From: Ghiorsea sp.
GTDB taxonomy: Bacteria > Pseudomonadota > Zetaproteobacteria > Mariprofundales > Mariprofundaceae
Direction: 5' to 3'
Assembly (NCBI GenBank): GCA_021772875.1
Contig: JAJFLD010000005.1
Span: 1-17,283 of the forward strand
DNA: 17,283 bases
In this document: positions 7,750 through 15,025 of the stretch, one piece after another
How positions within the stretch are numbered: position 1 is the stretch's first letter
Layout of the letters: the number at the start of each line of letters is the position of its first letter
Notes under the pieces: generated by a model
What the model was told of the DNA's origin: nothing
The model's database searches: none
What the model saw: the letters and a program-made list of their open reading frames with translations, nothing else
Position numbers and translations under genes: made by a program

Positions 7750-9306
7750 ATGCAAGCTTATTCGCGTTGGAAATTCTGGCTAATTCTTGTTGTACTCATT
7801 AGTGCAATCATGGGTACAGCCCCCAATCTTATCTCTGTGCCGAGCTGGTGGCCGGCATCCATGAGCAAACCACTCAACCTTGGGTTGGATTTGAAAGGTG
7901 GTATCCATCTTGTTGTTGATGTTGATATTGATAAGGTTATTACGCAACAGGTATCTGATAATGTAAATGGCGTTCGCCGCACTTTGCGGGAAGAAAAAAT
8001 TCGTTATCAAAAGCTGGATAGCAATGCAACGCAAGTGAGCGTGGTGTTGAAAAACACGGATGATGCTGATAAAGCAGAGAAAGCCCTTAAAAACCTTTTG
8101 CCAGGTTATGATATGGAACAACCTGAAACTGGTACCTTTGTTTTCACCATCTCAGAGAGTGAAGCCAAAGAAATCAAGTCTTATGCCATTGAGCAAACCA
8201 TTGAAGTCATTCGTCGTCGTGTGGATGCCTTGGGTACCACGGAACCTGTTATCATGCGTCAAGGTGATCATCGTGTTTTGGTGCAAATCCCAGGTTATGA
8301 AGATTCTGCACATGCCAAACTCATTATTGGGCAAACCGCACAATTAGAATTCAAGCTTGTTGATGAAAAAGGTGATTTAAACAAAGCCTTATCAGGCCAA
8401 ATCCCAGCTGGTGATATGATTGCTTATTATGAAGATGGTCGCCCCATCTTATTAAAAGAACGCACTGAATTATCAGGCAAAGATGTTTCACAAGCGCGTG
8501 TTTCGATTGATTCTCAAAACAATGAACCTGCAGTAACGCTAAAGTTCAATACCCAAGGCGCACGCATGTTTGATCGTTTGACCCATGAGAATGTTAAAAA
8601 ACGTTTTGCTATTTTGCTTGAAGGTAAAGTGCAATCAGCTCCTGTGATTCAAGAGCGTATCTCAGGTGGCACCGCACAAATCACGGGCAGCTTTTTGATT
8701 GATGATGCACGAAACCTTGCCATTGTACTGCGCGCTGGTGCTCTGCCTGCACCTATTAAAGTGGTAGAAGAGCGCTCTATTGGCCCCAGCTTAGGTCAAG
8801 ATTCGATTGATCAAGGTTTAAATTCTATCATTTATGGTTGTGTCGCAGTCTTGTTTTTCATGCTTATTTATTATCGTTTCTTTGGGTTGGTGGCCAATAT
8901 AGCCTTGTTGTTCAATATTTTATTGATTGCAGCTGCGATGAGTATGTTGGGCGCAACACTTACACTTCCAGGCATTGCCGGCATTGTGTTAACCATCGGT
9001 ATGGCAGTAGATGCCAATGTGCTTATTTTTGAGCGCATACGCGAAGAAATCAATAATGGTAAAACGCCATTTGCAGCTATTGATGGTGGTTATGATAAAG
9101 CATTCTCAACCATTATGGATGCCAATATTACAACCTTGATTGCAGCATTTGTTTTGTTCCAATTTGGTTCAGGGCCAATCAAAGGTTTTGCTGTCACTTT
9201 AAGTGTAGGTATTTTGGCTTCAATGTTTACGGCTATCGTGGTTACACGCGCGATTATTGTGTTGAGTTATAAAAAACGTAAAAATGTCAAAACATTGAGT
9301 ATTTAA
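7750..9306 (+). CDS. secD: SecD, proton-driven protein-export accessory protein
   Basis: SecD and SecF form an RND-type membrane complex that uses the proton gradient to pull exported proteins out on the periplasmic side. The 518-residue protein has one N-terminal membrane helix, the conserved LNLGLDLKGGIHLVVDVD motif (42-59), a large periplasmic domain (P1), and five further membrane helices from about 350 on. These contain GMAVDANVLIFERIREE, whose aspartate is expected in proton movement. It is shorter than the 615-residue E. coli protein but in the usual range for SecD. SD AAGGA lies just before ATG 7750. secF follows after 9 nt. Confidence 0.97.
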   Translation: MQAYSRWKFWLILVVLISAIMGTAPNLISVPSWWPASMSKPLNLGLDLKGGIHLVVDVDIDKVITQQVSDNVNGVRRTLREEKIRYQKLDSNATQVSVVLKNTDDADKAEKALKNLLPGYDMEQPETGTFVFTISESEAKEIKSYAIEQTIEVIRRRVDALGTTEPVIMRQGDHRVLVQIPGYEDSAHAKLIIGQTAQLEFKLVDEKGDLNKALSGQIPAGDMIAYYEDGRPILLKERTELSGKDVSQARVSIDSQNNEPAVTLKFNTQGARMFDRLTHENVKKRFAILLEGKVQSAPVIQERISGGTAQITGSFLIDDARNLAIVLRAGALPAPIKVVEERSIGPSLGQDSIDQGLNSIIYGCVAVLFFMLIYYRFFGLVANIALLFNILLIAAAMSMLGATLTLPGIAGIVLTIGMAVDANVLIFERIREEINNGKTPFAAIDGGYDKAFSTIMDANITTLIAAFVLFQFGSGPIKGFAVTLSVGILASMFTAIVVTRAIIVLSYKKRKNVKTLSI

Positions 9307-9315
9307 GGAATTATT

Positions 9316-10260
9316 ATGCAACTTATTCGTCCAGATATTAACATTAATTTTTTAGGTAATCGTAAAATTGCTTTATCATTATCAGCCGTAGTGCTCTTGA
9401 TTTCATTAACTTTAATCATTTTTAAAGGTTTGAATTTAGGCATTGATTTCACGGGTGGTACCTTGGTTGAGGTTAAATTTCATCAGCAAGTAGAGATTGC
9501 TAAAATTCGTGAGGCAATCACCCCTGAAGGTTATGGTAAAGCGGTTATCCAAGAATTTGGCTCACCGCAAGATATTTTAATCCGTGTACAAAATCAAAGT
9601 GATGTTGAATCTTCAGTCATCAGCACAGATATCCTTGATGCATTAAGCAATCAGTTTGGCCCAGATCAAGTTGAAATGCGTCGGGTTGAGTTTGTGGGGC
9701 CACAAGTGGGCGAAGAGCTTAAGTCTGCGGGTATGTGGGCCGTTATTTACACACTTATCGGGATTTTAGTTTATGTAATGATACGCTTTAAGTTGCGTTT
9801 TGCCTTGGGTGCAGATGCAGCTTTGGTACATGATATTATCATTGTTGTCGGTGTGTTTTCCCTCTTTAACATTGAGTTCTCACTCTCTGTTGTAGCAGCA
9901 CTTTTGACAGTACTTGGTTATTCATTGAATGATACTATTGTGGTGTTTGACCGTATTCGTGAAAATTTCGACTCCAATCGCAAAAAGAAGAATCCAGAGA
10001 ATGAAGCAATTGTGTGTAACCAATCGATCAATCAAACACTTACCCGCACGTTGATGACATCATTTACGACATTGTTGGTAGTCATTTCATTGTATGTATT
10101 TGGTGGCGAAGTGATTCATGATTTTGCCTTTGCTTTGATTGTAGGAATTGCTGTAGGTACATATTCATCGATTTTTATTGCTACACCTATCATGCTTTCT
10201 TTGGAAGGTAAGTTTGAAATGTCTGAAGAAGATCTTAAAGCGTTGGAAGCAAAACCTTAA
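9316..10260 (+). CDS. secF: SecF, partner of SecD
   Basis: A 314-residue inner-membrane protein with the SecF signatures: first membrane helix followed by GLNLGIDFTGGTLVEVKF, a short periplasmic domain, then five helices including VLGYSLNDTIVVFDRIREN. The Asp and Arg in this segment correspond to residues needed for proton-coupled function. The C-terminus is a short acidic tail (MSEEDLKALEAKP). AAGGA at the end of secD serves the ATG at 9316. Ordinary in length and context. Confidence 0.97.
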   Translation: MQLIRPDININFLGNRKIALSLSAVVLLISLTLIIFKGLNLGIDFTGGTLVEVKFHQQVEIAKIREAITPEGYGKAVIQEFGSPQDILIRVQNQSDVESSVISTDILDALSNQFGPDQVEMRRVEFVGPQVGEELKSAGMWAVIYTLIGILVYVMIRFKLRFALGADAALVHDIIIVVGVFSLFNIEFSLSVVAALLTVLGYSLNDTIVVFDRIRENFDSNRKKKNPENEAIVCNQSINQTLTRTLMTSFTTLLVVISLYVFGGEVIHDFAFALIVGIAVGTYSSIFIATPIMLSLEGKFEMSEEDLKALEAKP

Positions 10261-10262
10261 AT

Positions 10263-10667
10263 ATGCTTGGCACTATGATGAAAGGGGATGTAACCCCTGA
10301 ATTGGAAAGTGGCCAACGCGTTTTCCATGCCTATGGTGATGACTATTTCCAACTTGGGCAAGATCGTTTTGAAGCCAGCTTATACTTCCATGAAGGTGAA
10401 GTCACAACGCCTTGGTTGCAAGGCGATATTTCATTATTAAAGGTTTCAGATTTGAAATGGCTTGAAGACAAAACACCAGAAATCTTGGTGATTGGTACAG
10501 GTCGTCGCACAGCTTTTCCTAGCGCAGAAGTCTTGGATTATCTGGCTGATATGCATATTGGTTTTGAATGTATGGATTCGCTTTCAGCGGCACGCACGTT
10601 TAACATATTGATTGGTGAAGGGCGTAAGGTTGCTGCTGCTATGCTGTTGCCGGGCGTTCGAGGATAA
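10263..10667 (+). CDS. Mth938/NDUFAF3-like domain protein
   Basis: A 134-residue single-domain protein of the Mth938-like superfamily. Its pattern is seen in LVIGTGRR (75-82) and in the closing FECMDSLSAARTFNILIGEGRKVAAAMLLPG segment (101-131, shown here by landmarks ECMD, RTFN and EGRKVAAA). The human relative NDUFAF3 is a complex I assembly factor; the function of the bacterial proteins is not established. ATG 10263 sits 2 nt after the secF stop with no strong SD, so ATG 10275 or 10278, which give a start at MMKGDV or MKGDV, remain possible. It is probably part of the yajC-secDF transcript. Confidence 0.8.
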   Translation: MLGTMMKGDVTPELESGQRVFHAYGDDYFQLGQDRFEASLYFHEGEVTTPWLQGDISLLKVSDLKWLEDKTPEILVIGTGRRTAFPSAEVLDYLADMHIGFECMDSLSAARTFNILIGEGRKVAAAMLLPGVRG

Positions 10668-10675
10668 ACGCTGAA

Positions 10676-11050
10676 ATGGCAAGTTATGAACTCATGATAG
10701 AAACGCATTTCTCAGCTGCACACCAGCTTAGAGGTTACCCAGGTGATTGTGCGCGTTTGCATGGTCACAATTGGCATGTTCGTCTTTATGTAGCGTGTAC
10801 CGAGCTTGATGAACTTGGGTTGGGCATAGATTATAAGATTATGAAAACTGAGCTTAAAGCCGCTTTGGAGCCTTGGGATCATTACAATCTCAATGATGTA
10901 TCACCTTTTGATGTTATCAACCCAAGCAGTGAAAATGTAGCTTTTGAATTATACAAAACCATGGCCGCGCGTCTTGAAAATGAGCGTTTAAAAGTGACAC
11001 GTGTAGAAATATCTGAGACATGCACAGCAAAGGTTACCTATTGGCCATGA
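10676..11050 (+). CDS. queD: QueD, 6-carboxy-5,6,7,8-tetrahydropterin synthase
   Basis: Converts dihydroneopterin triphosphate to carboxytetrahydropterin, the second step of queuosine synthesis, in the cytoplasm. The 124-residue protein has zinc ligands H16 (FSAAHQL), H29 and H31 in CARLHGHNWH, with catalytic C25 in the C-x3-H-x-H arrangement typical of QueD rather than eukaryotic PTPS. The conserved PWDHYNLND and ENVAFELY segments and a late ISET motif are also present. ATG 10676 is preceded by AGGA (10661-10664) at a rather long spacing. tgt of the same pathway is encoded 3.4 kb upstream; queC, queE and queF are not in the window. The stop overlaps the next ATG (ATGA). Confidence 0.93.
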   Translation: MASYELMIETHFSAAHQLRGYPGDCARLHGHNWHVRLYVACTELDELGLGIDYKIMKTELKAALEPWDHYNLNDVSPFDVINPSSENVAFELYKTMAARLENERLKVTRVEISETCTAKVTYWP

Positions 11051-11226
11051 TAAAATATTTATGTTTACTTGCATTTATACTTGGGCTTTCAGCTTGTGAT
11101 GATTCCATCCAAGCAACCAAAGTTGAAGGTCATGCTAAACAAGCATTTGAGAAAAATGCTATTGATGCGGCAGGTGTTGCCGAAGGTGAAAATCAAGTCT
11201 CGCCGAATGGTCGCCCATCACACTAA
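11047..11226 (+). CDS. Small putative lipoprotein
   Basis: A 59-residue protein with a clear type II signal: charged start (MIKY), hydrophobic core, and lipobox LSAC with C17. The mature part, about 43 residues, is polar (starts CDDSIQATKVEG) and shows no domain I recognise. I chose ATG 11047, which overlaps the queD stop as ATGA and has AAGG about 14 nt upstream. A longer reading from ATG 11020 would add MHSKGYLLA and spoil the compact lipoprotein signal. Probably the last gene of the sec operon. Function unknown. Confidence 0.65.
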   Translation: MIKYLCLLAFILGLSACDDSIQATKVEGHAKQAFEKNAIDAAGVAEGENQVSPNGRPSH

Positions 11227-11235
11227 TTAAAACCT

Positions 11236-11270
11236 TAACATCTCCCTTTTATTGGCGATGTTATATTTTG
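11236..11270 (+). terminator. Weak stem-loop after the small lipoprotein gene
   Basis: TAACATC (11236-11242) pairs with GATGTTA (11257-11263), with two more G-C pairs beyond a mismatch, followed by TATTTTG. It fits the end of the yajC-secDF-queD transcript, but the stem is short and the T-run interrupted. Confidence 0.35.
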
Positions 11271-11333
11271 GTGATAATTGTGTAATATCTATCCTTTATT
11301 GTTCGCTTAAATCTAAACGTAGAGGTGAATAAC

Positions 11334-12398
11334 ATGAATAAAATCAATCCTTGGACCTTGGTTGTGGCAAGTGTCTTATTTTTAGCACTGCCCATGCAAA
11401 CCCAAGCTACAGAAAAAATGAAAACCACCGAAAAAGCAATTTTTGCAGGTGGTTGCTTTTGGTGTATGGAAAAACCTTTTGAGCAAATAGATGGTGTTAG
11501 CACAGTAGTTTCTGGTTATACCACAGGTAAAATAAAGAACCCAACTTATAAAAATTACGGCAGTGGTGGACATCTCGAAGCTGTAGAAATTACTTATAAC
11601 CCGAATAAAGTGAGCTATAAAAAACTACTGGATGTATTTTGGCACCAAATTAACCCCACGGATGCAGGTGGCCAGTTTGTTGATCGCGGTTATGAATATA
11701 CGTCTGGTATTTTTTACTTGAATGAACAGCAGAAAAAAGATGCTGAAATGTCCAAAGCGGCATTGATTCAAAGCAAAGTCTTTACTCAACCCATAGTCAC
11801 ACCCATTGCCGCAGCCCAAACCTTTTATCCAGCTGAAGATTACCATCAGGATTATTATAAGGTGAATCCTGTTCGTTATTGGTATTATCGCAAAGGCTCT
11901 GGTCGGGATCAGTTTTTGGATAAAGTATGGGGCGAGGATAGAGGACAACATAGCGGAGAGGCACATAACAAAATGACGAATTTAAAAGATAAATTAACAC
12001 CCTTACAATATAAAGTAACACAAGAAGAGGGCACTGAGCCACCTTTTAACAATGCATATTGGGATAATAAAGAAGCGGGCATCTATGTCGACATCGTTTC
12101 AGGTGAGCCGTTGTTTAGCTCCACTGATAAATTTAAGTCTGGCACAGGCTGGCCTAGCTTTACCCAGCCGCTGACTGCTGAAAATATCGTTGAAAAAGAA
12201 GACCGTGGTTTGTTCACTTCACGTACAGAAGTGCGCAGCAAAGAAGGTGATTCCCATCTTGGTCATGTCTTCAATGATGGCCCAGCTCCTACAGGTCTTC
12301 GTTATTGTATCAACTCGGCATCGCTACGTTTTGTGTCCGCAGATGCCTTGGCAACGGAAGGTTATGAGCAGTATTTAAGCTTATTTAAAACAAAATAA
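11334..12398 (+). CDS. msrAB: Exported MsrA-MsrB fusion, peptide methionine sulfoxide reductase
   Basis: Repairs oxidised methionine in proteins: the MsrA domain acts on the S- and MsrB on the R-sulfoxide. The start is ATG 11334 with AGAGGTG at 11321-11327; an in-frame GTG at 11325 lies within that SD. The 354-residue protein begins with a signal peptide ending near TQA-TE (25/26), so it should work in the periplasm. MsrA (about 34-195) has GGCFWCME (C41, C44) and the GHLEAVEI and YHQDYY motifs; MsrB (about 221-347) has SHLGHVFNDGP and catalytic C325 in RYCINSASLRF. MsrB lacks the zinc cysteines (S256 in IVSGEPLF) and has T271 in SGTGWPSF where a resolving cysteine is often found. C41, C44 and C325 are the only cysteines. 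Confidence 0.95.
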   Translation: MNKINPWTLVVASVLFLALPMQTQATEKMKTTEKAIFAGGCFWCMEKPFEQIDGVSTVVSGYTTGKIKNPTYKNYGSGGHLEAVEITYNPNKVSYKKLLDVFWHQINPTDAGGQFVDRGYEYTSGIFYLNEQQKKDAEMSKAALIQSKVFTQPIVTPIAAAQTFYPAEDYHQDYYKVNPVRYWYYRKGSGRDQFLDKVWGEDRGQHSGEAHNKMTNLKDKLTPLQYKVTQEEGTEPPFNNAYWDNKEAGIYVDIVSGEPLFSSTDKFKSGTGWPSFTQPLTAENIVEKEDRGLFTSRTEVRSKEGDSHLGHVFNDGPAPTGLRYCINSASLRFVSADALATEGYEQYLSLFKTK

Positions 12399-12409
12399 TG
12401 GAATAGCAT

Positions 12410-12452
12410 TTACTTAAAAAATACCAGCAAGCCATGGGTATTTTTTAAGTAA
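12410..12452. terminator. Strong, near-symmetrical hairpin terminator after msrAB
   Basis: TTACTTAAAAAATACC (12410-12425) is perfectly complementary to GGTATTTTTTAAGTAA (12437-12452), a 16-bp stem with an 11-nt loop. The A-run and T-run lie within the arms, so it can act on either strand, but downstream genes are also +, so its main role is to end the msrAB transcript 12 nt after the stop. Confidence 0.75.
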
Positions 12453-12466
12453 GCTTCGATATCTTC

Positions 12467-12496
12467 TTGTACACGTATATGTAAGCTAGGTATGAT
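12467..12496 (+). promoter_or_regulatory. Candidate sigma-70 promoter for the M18 aminopeptidase
   Basis: TTGTAC (12467-12472) and TATGAT (12491-12496) are separated by 18 nt, just downstream of the msrAB terminator and 36 nt before the ATG at 12532. Both boxes keep the key bases. Confidence 0.5.
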
Positions 12497-12531
12497 TGCG
12501 TGTTTTATAAAATGAGTGCTCAGAGGATTTT

Positions 12532-13863
12532 ATGCAGCAAAATGAAGATTTTATCCATGGGTTATTGGATTTTGTAAAAAAGTCGCCTACACCTTTTCAT
12601 GCTGTGCAAAATATGGTTGGAATACTTGAGGGCGCTGGTTTTAAGCGTTTGAATGAGAAAGAGCAGTGGGGTGTTATAAATAACCAACCTGACCAACGTT
12701 ATTTTGTAACACGTAATGATTCATCGCTTATTGCTTTGACTCTCAATCAGCCTTTGGTTGAATTTGGTTTACATATGGTTGGTGCGCATACAGACAGCCC
12801 ATGCTTAAAAGTGAAACCCAATCCTGAAATCACAAAACATCATTACCTACAGTTGGGCGTTGAGGTTTATGGTGGTGCTTTGCTCAATCCATGGTTTGAT
12901 CGTGATTTGTCGTTGGCTGGTCGTGTGAGTTATCTCAATGAAAATGGCCACATTAAACATCAATTGATTGATTGGGAAAAAGCGATTGCTGTGATTCCGA
13001 GTTTAGCAATTCACCTTGATCGCGAAGCCAATGAACAACATAGTATTAACAAACAAACGGACTTACCCCCTATACTGATGAAATTAGCCGCGCATAATCC
13101 GGATAATGATGAAGTAAACTTTAACCAACTATTGCTTGAGCTTGTGAATGATAAAATTGCATCTTTACAGTGCAATGATGCGCAAAAAGCAATGAAAATC
13201 CTCGATTACGAATTGAGTTTTTATGACGTTCAGGCACCTGCGGTAGTTGGCCTCAATGATGACTTCATCACCAGCGCACGCTTAGATAATCTACTTAGTT
13301 GTTATACAGGATTGATGGCTTTGATCGAGGGCGATGGTGATAAAAATACATTGCTTATCTGCACCGATCATGAAGAAATTGGCAGCATGTCGGCGGCTGG
13401 CGCGCAAGGTAACTTCTTAGAAGCTGTGCTACGACGCTTGGTTCACAACGATGAAGACCTATCACGTATGCTCGCCTCTAGCCTGATGGTTTCAGCGGAT
13501 AATGCACATGCTGTACATCCTAATTTTGCCAATAGACACGATGAAAATCATGGCCCAATCCTCAATGAAGGCCCTGTGATTAAAATGAATGCCAATCAAC
13601 GTTATGCCACAAATAGTGAGACCAGTGCTTTATTTAAACAGTGTTGTGTTTTGGCAGGTGTGCCTGTGCAATCTTTTGTGGTTCGCTCTGATATGGCATG
13701 TGGCAGTACTATTGGTCCGATTACAGCCAGTAATCTAGGCGTGCGAACAGTTGATGTGGGTGTGCCAACATTTGCTATGCACTCTATACGTGAACTGGCG
13801 GGAAGCTTAGATGCTTTTTACCTTTATCGCGCATTGCGACAATATTTTCATGAGTGTGCGTAA
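12532..13863 (+). CDS. apeB: M18-family aminopeptidase
   Basis: A 443-residue cytosolic di-zinc aminopeptidase that releases N-terminal residues, typically acidic ones in this family. Expected zinc and catalytic residues are present: H86 and D88 in GAHTDSP, D252 in ARLDN, E281/E282 in DHEEIGS, D323 in SADNAHAVHP, and H417 in FAMHSIRE. The intermediate GGALLNPWFDRDLSLAGRV and DMACGSTIGP motifs are also intact. Length is normal. ATG 12532 follows AGAGGA with good spacing. It looks like a single-gene unit between the msrAB terminator and a 360-bp non-coding stretch. Confidence 0.95.
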   Translation: MQQNEDFIHGLLDFVKKSPTPFHAVQNMVGILEGAGFKRLNEKEQWGVINNQPDQRYFVTRNDSSLIALTLNQPLVEFGLHMVGAHTDSPCLKVKPNPEITKHHYLQLGVEVYGGALLNPWFDRDLSLAGRVSYLNENGHIKHQLIDWEKAIAVIPSLAIHLDREANEQHSINKQTDLPPILMKLAAHNPDNDEVNFNQLLLELVNDKIASLQCNDAQKAMKILDYELSFYDVQAPAVVGLNDDFITSARLDNLLSCYTGLMALIEGDGDKNTLLICTDHEEIGSMSAAGAQGNFLEAVLRRLVHNDEDLSRMLASSLMVSADNAHAVHPNFANRHDENHGPILNEGPVIKMNANQRYATNSETSALFKQCCVLAGVPVQSFVVRSDMACGSTIGPITASNLGVRTVDVGVPTFAMHSIRELAGSLDAFYLYRALRQYFHECA

Positions 13864-13931
13864 AAGCGTATACCTCGTCCTTTGAAGATGGAAGACATTT
13901 CAATAATAAAATAAGGAAATCAATATTTGTA

Positions 13932-13963
13932 GCTTTGTATGATTTGAACACAAAATACAAAGC
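13932..13963. repeat. Perfect 9-bp inverted repeat after apeB
   Basis: GCTTTGTAT (13932-13940) and ATACAAAGC (13955-13963) can pair, with an inner TTTG/CAAA stem around the loop AACA (13947-13950). There is no T-run on either side, so an intrinsic terminator is unlikely by the usual rule, although it lies where the apeB transcript should end. Confidence 0.5.
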
Positions 13964-14054
13964 CACCAAATGACCAGAAATAGATTTTAATGATGTTCAA
14001 TAGGCCTTTTGCTCATTCAAGCACTGAGTGTTTGGTGTAGGCGACTATATTGCC

Positions 14055-14084
14055 TTAAGTACATTTCTTTGTTTCTTGTATAAA
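14055..14084 (+). promoter_or_regulatory. Candidate promoter for the arm-domain gene
   Basis: TTAAGT (14055-14060) and TATAAA (14079-14084) lie 18 nt apart. The -10 is good and the -35 weak. Transcription from here would give a leader of about 130 nt containing the whole inverted-repeat cluster. Confidence 0.3.
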
Positions 14085-14093
14085 GACGTTTTT

Positions 14094-14177
14094 TGTTGGT
14101 TTTTATTGGCTATCTGCAGTAACGTTCGCCTGTTGGTTCTTTATGTTGCTGCATAGCCAGGTACAAATAAACCAACA
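14094..14177. repeat. Long imperfect inverted repeat in the leader of the arm-domain gene
   Basis: TGTTGGTTT (14094-14102) pairs with AAACCAACA (14169-14177), TGGCTAT (14107-14113) with ATAGCCA (14153-14159), and GCAG (14116-14119) with CTGC (14149-14152). The central loop holds another motif copy, TGTTGGTTCTT (14131-14141), which is the inverse of AAGAACCAACA at 14192-14202. It may be read as paired DNA sites or as a leader RNA structure. Confidence 0.55.
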
Positions 14178-14223
14178 TAATCAAGCTCTTTAAGAACCAA
14201 CAAAGCGGAGAAAGTTACAAGTC

Positions 14224-14886
14224 ATGCCATTATCTATTGATATTGTCGAAAATTCATCTGTTCCCTATGATAAAAATCAGCTTAAGCTTAGCGATGGTGG
14301 TGGTCTTTATTTGTTGGTTAAAGGCTCAGGCCGCTATTGGAAGCTTGCTTATCGCTTTGAGGGTAAACAAAAATCATTAGCGCTGGGTGTTTACCCAACA
14401 GTTGGTCTTGATGAAGCACGGTTAAAACGCGATGAGGCTAAAGTTTTTCTAAAACAGGGTATTGATCCAAGCCTGATAAAGAAACAACAAAAGGCTGAGT
14501 TAAACAACACCTCCTATCAAACGACTGCTGAGCTCCCATTTGTTAAGGTGCAAGAGCAAGTCACAGCTACACCTCAAATTTATACAGCTTTAGCTCAATC
14601 AAAAGGGACAGACATAGAACAACGTCGTTTGGCTATTTTACAAATACTTGCTAAAGTAAATGGTTATCATATCAACGAAAAAGAACTGCAACAAAAGCTT
14701 GATTCGCTTGGTTTCAGAGTATCGTTTGACCGCATTCGCACCGACATCGCTTGGCTGTATGAACAGCAAGTTATTGATATGGATAGGGCTTCAGTTTGGT
14801 TGATTCATTTAACTCAAACAGGATTGGATGTGGTTGACTCGCGGTGCTGGATTCCTGGCATTCAACAACCCGAACAACCAAAATAA
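14224..14886 (+). CDS. Integrase arm-DNA-binding domain fused to a phage-type winged-helix-like domain
   Basis: The 220-residue protein has two parts. Residues about 14-90 match the arm-type DNA-binding domain of P4-like tyrosine integrases (DUF4102): KLSDGGGLYLLVK (21-33), RYWKLAYRFEGKQKSLALGVYP (37-58, key residues W39, Y43, G55, P58), and EARLKRDEAKVFLKQGIDP (64-82). A polar linker leads to residues about 130-215, which resemble a small helix-rich family in Mu-like prophages (labelled VpaChn25_0724 as I recall it). Landmarks are RRLAILQIL, GYHINEKEL, FDRIRTDIAWL, LTQTGLDVV and the final IPG. The core-binding and catalytic domains of an integrase, with their R-H-R-Y residues, are absent, and the frame is intact. 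A DNA-binding regulator derived from phage parts is the likeliest reading. GGAG (14207-14210) lies 13 nt from the ATG, rather far. Confidence 0.75.
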   Translation: MPLSIDIVENSSVPYDKNQLKLSDGGGLYLLVKGSGRYWKLAYRFEGKQKSLALGVYPTVGLDEARLKRDEAKVFLKQGIDPSLIKKQQKAELNNTSYQTTAELPFVKVQEQVTATPQIYTALAQSKGTDIEQRRLAILQILAKVNGYHINEKELQQKLDSLGFRVSFDRIRTDIAWLYEQQVIDMDRASVWLIHLTQTGLDVVDSRCWIPGIQQPEQPK

Positions 14887-14916
14887 GAACCAACAATTAA
14901 ATACTTGCACATGTTC

Positions 14917-14979
14917 ATGAACCAACAAAACAAGGGGGAGTATGACATTGTGAATTTATACATACATCGTCGTAAATGA
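14917..14979 (+). other. Possible 20-codon leader or remnant reading frame with a strong unused SD
   Basis: ATG 14917 begins MNQQ and runs to TGA at 14977-14979. Its first codons (ATGAACCAACA) repeat the start of the gene at 15026. Inside it, AAGGGGGAG (14932-14940) is the strongest SD-like run in the area but leads only to ATG 14943, which stops after three codons, and to GTG 14950, which stays in this frame for nine. This may be a duplicated gene start, a leader peptide or chance. Confidence 0.25.
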
Positions 14980-15025
14980 AGCTAGCTTTTTCTTTTTCTT
15001 TTTATACCTATGCCGCGGAGAACCC

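Larger units (their letters stand above)
13864..14223. other. 360-bp non-coding stretch with several inverted repeats
   Basis: No convincing gene on either strand. It holds a hairpin at 13932-13963, a smaller one at 14018-14034 (CAAGCAC, loop TGA, GTGTTTG), a candidate promoter at 14055-14084, and a cluster of GAACCAACA-like motifs from 14094 to 14202 directly before the gene at 14224. The density of structure suggests a regulatory leader. I see no tRNA gene or obvious integration-site duplication here. Confidence 0.6.

Noticed and set aside
11020..11226. Longer start (ATG 11020) for the small lipoprotein
   Set aside because: It overlaps queD by 31 nt and adds a polar segment before the signal peptide; ATG 11047 gives an ATGA overlap and a normal lipobox position.
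11625..11966. 113-codon minus-strand open frame within msrAB
   Set aside because: It lies opposite strongly conserved MsrA sequence and has no recognisable protein character.
13784..13969. 61-codon minus-strand frame at the end of apeB
   Set aside because: It runs over the conserved apeB end and the hairpin at 13932, with no recognisable protein features.
14113..14160. tRNA or att site near the arm-domain gene
   Set aside because: No cloverleaf, no GTTCNANNC-type T-loop, and no duplicated tRNA end is visible.
14224..14886. Broken integrase pseudogene
   Set aside because: The frame is complete, the second domain has its own coherent family-like pattern, and no integrase catalytic residues occur in any frame in the roughly 140 nt before the next gene.
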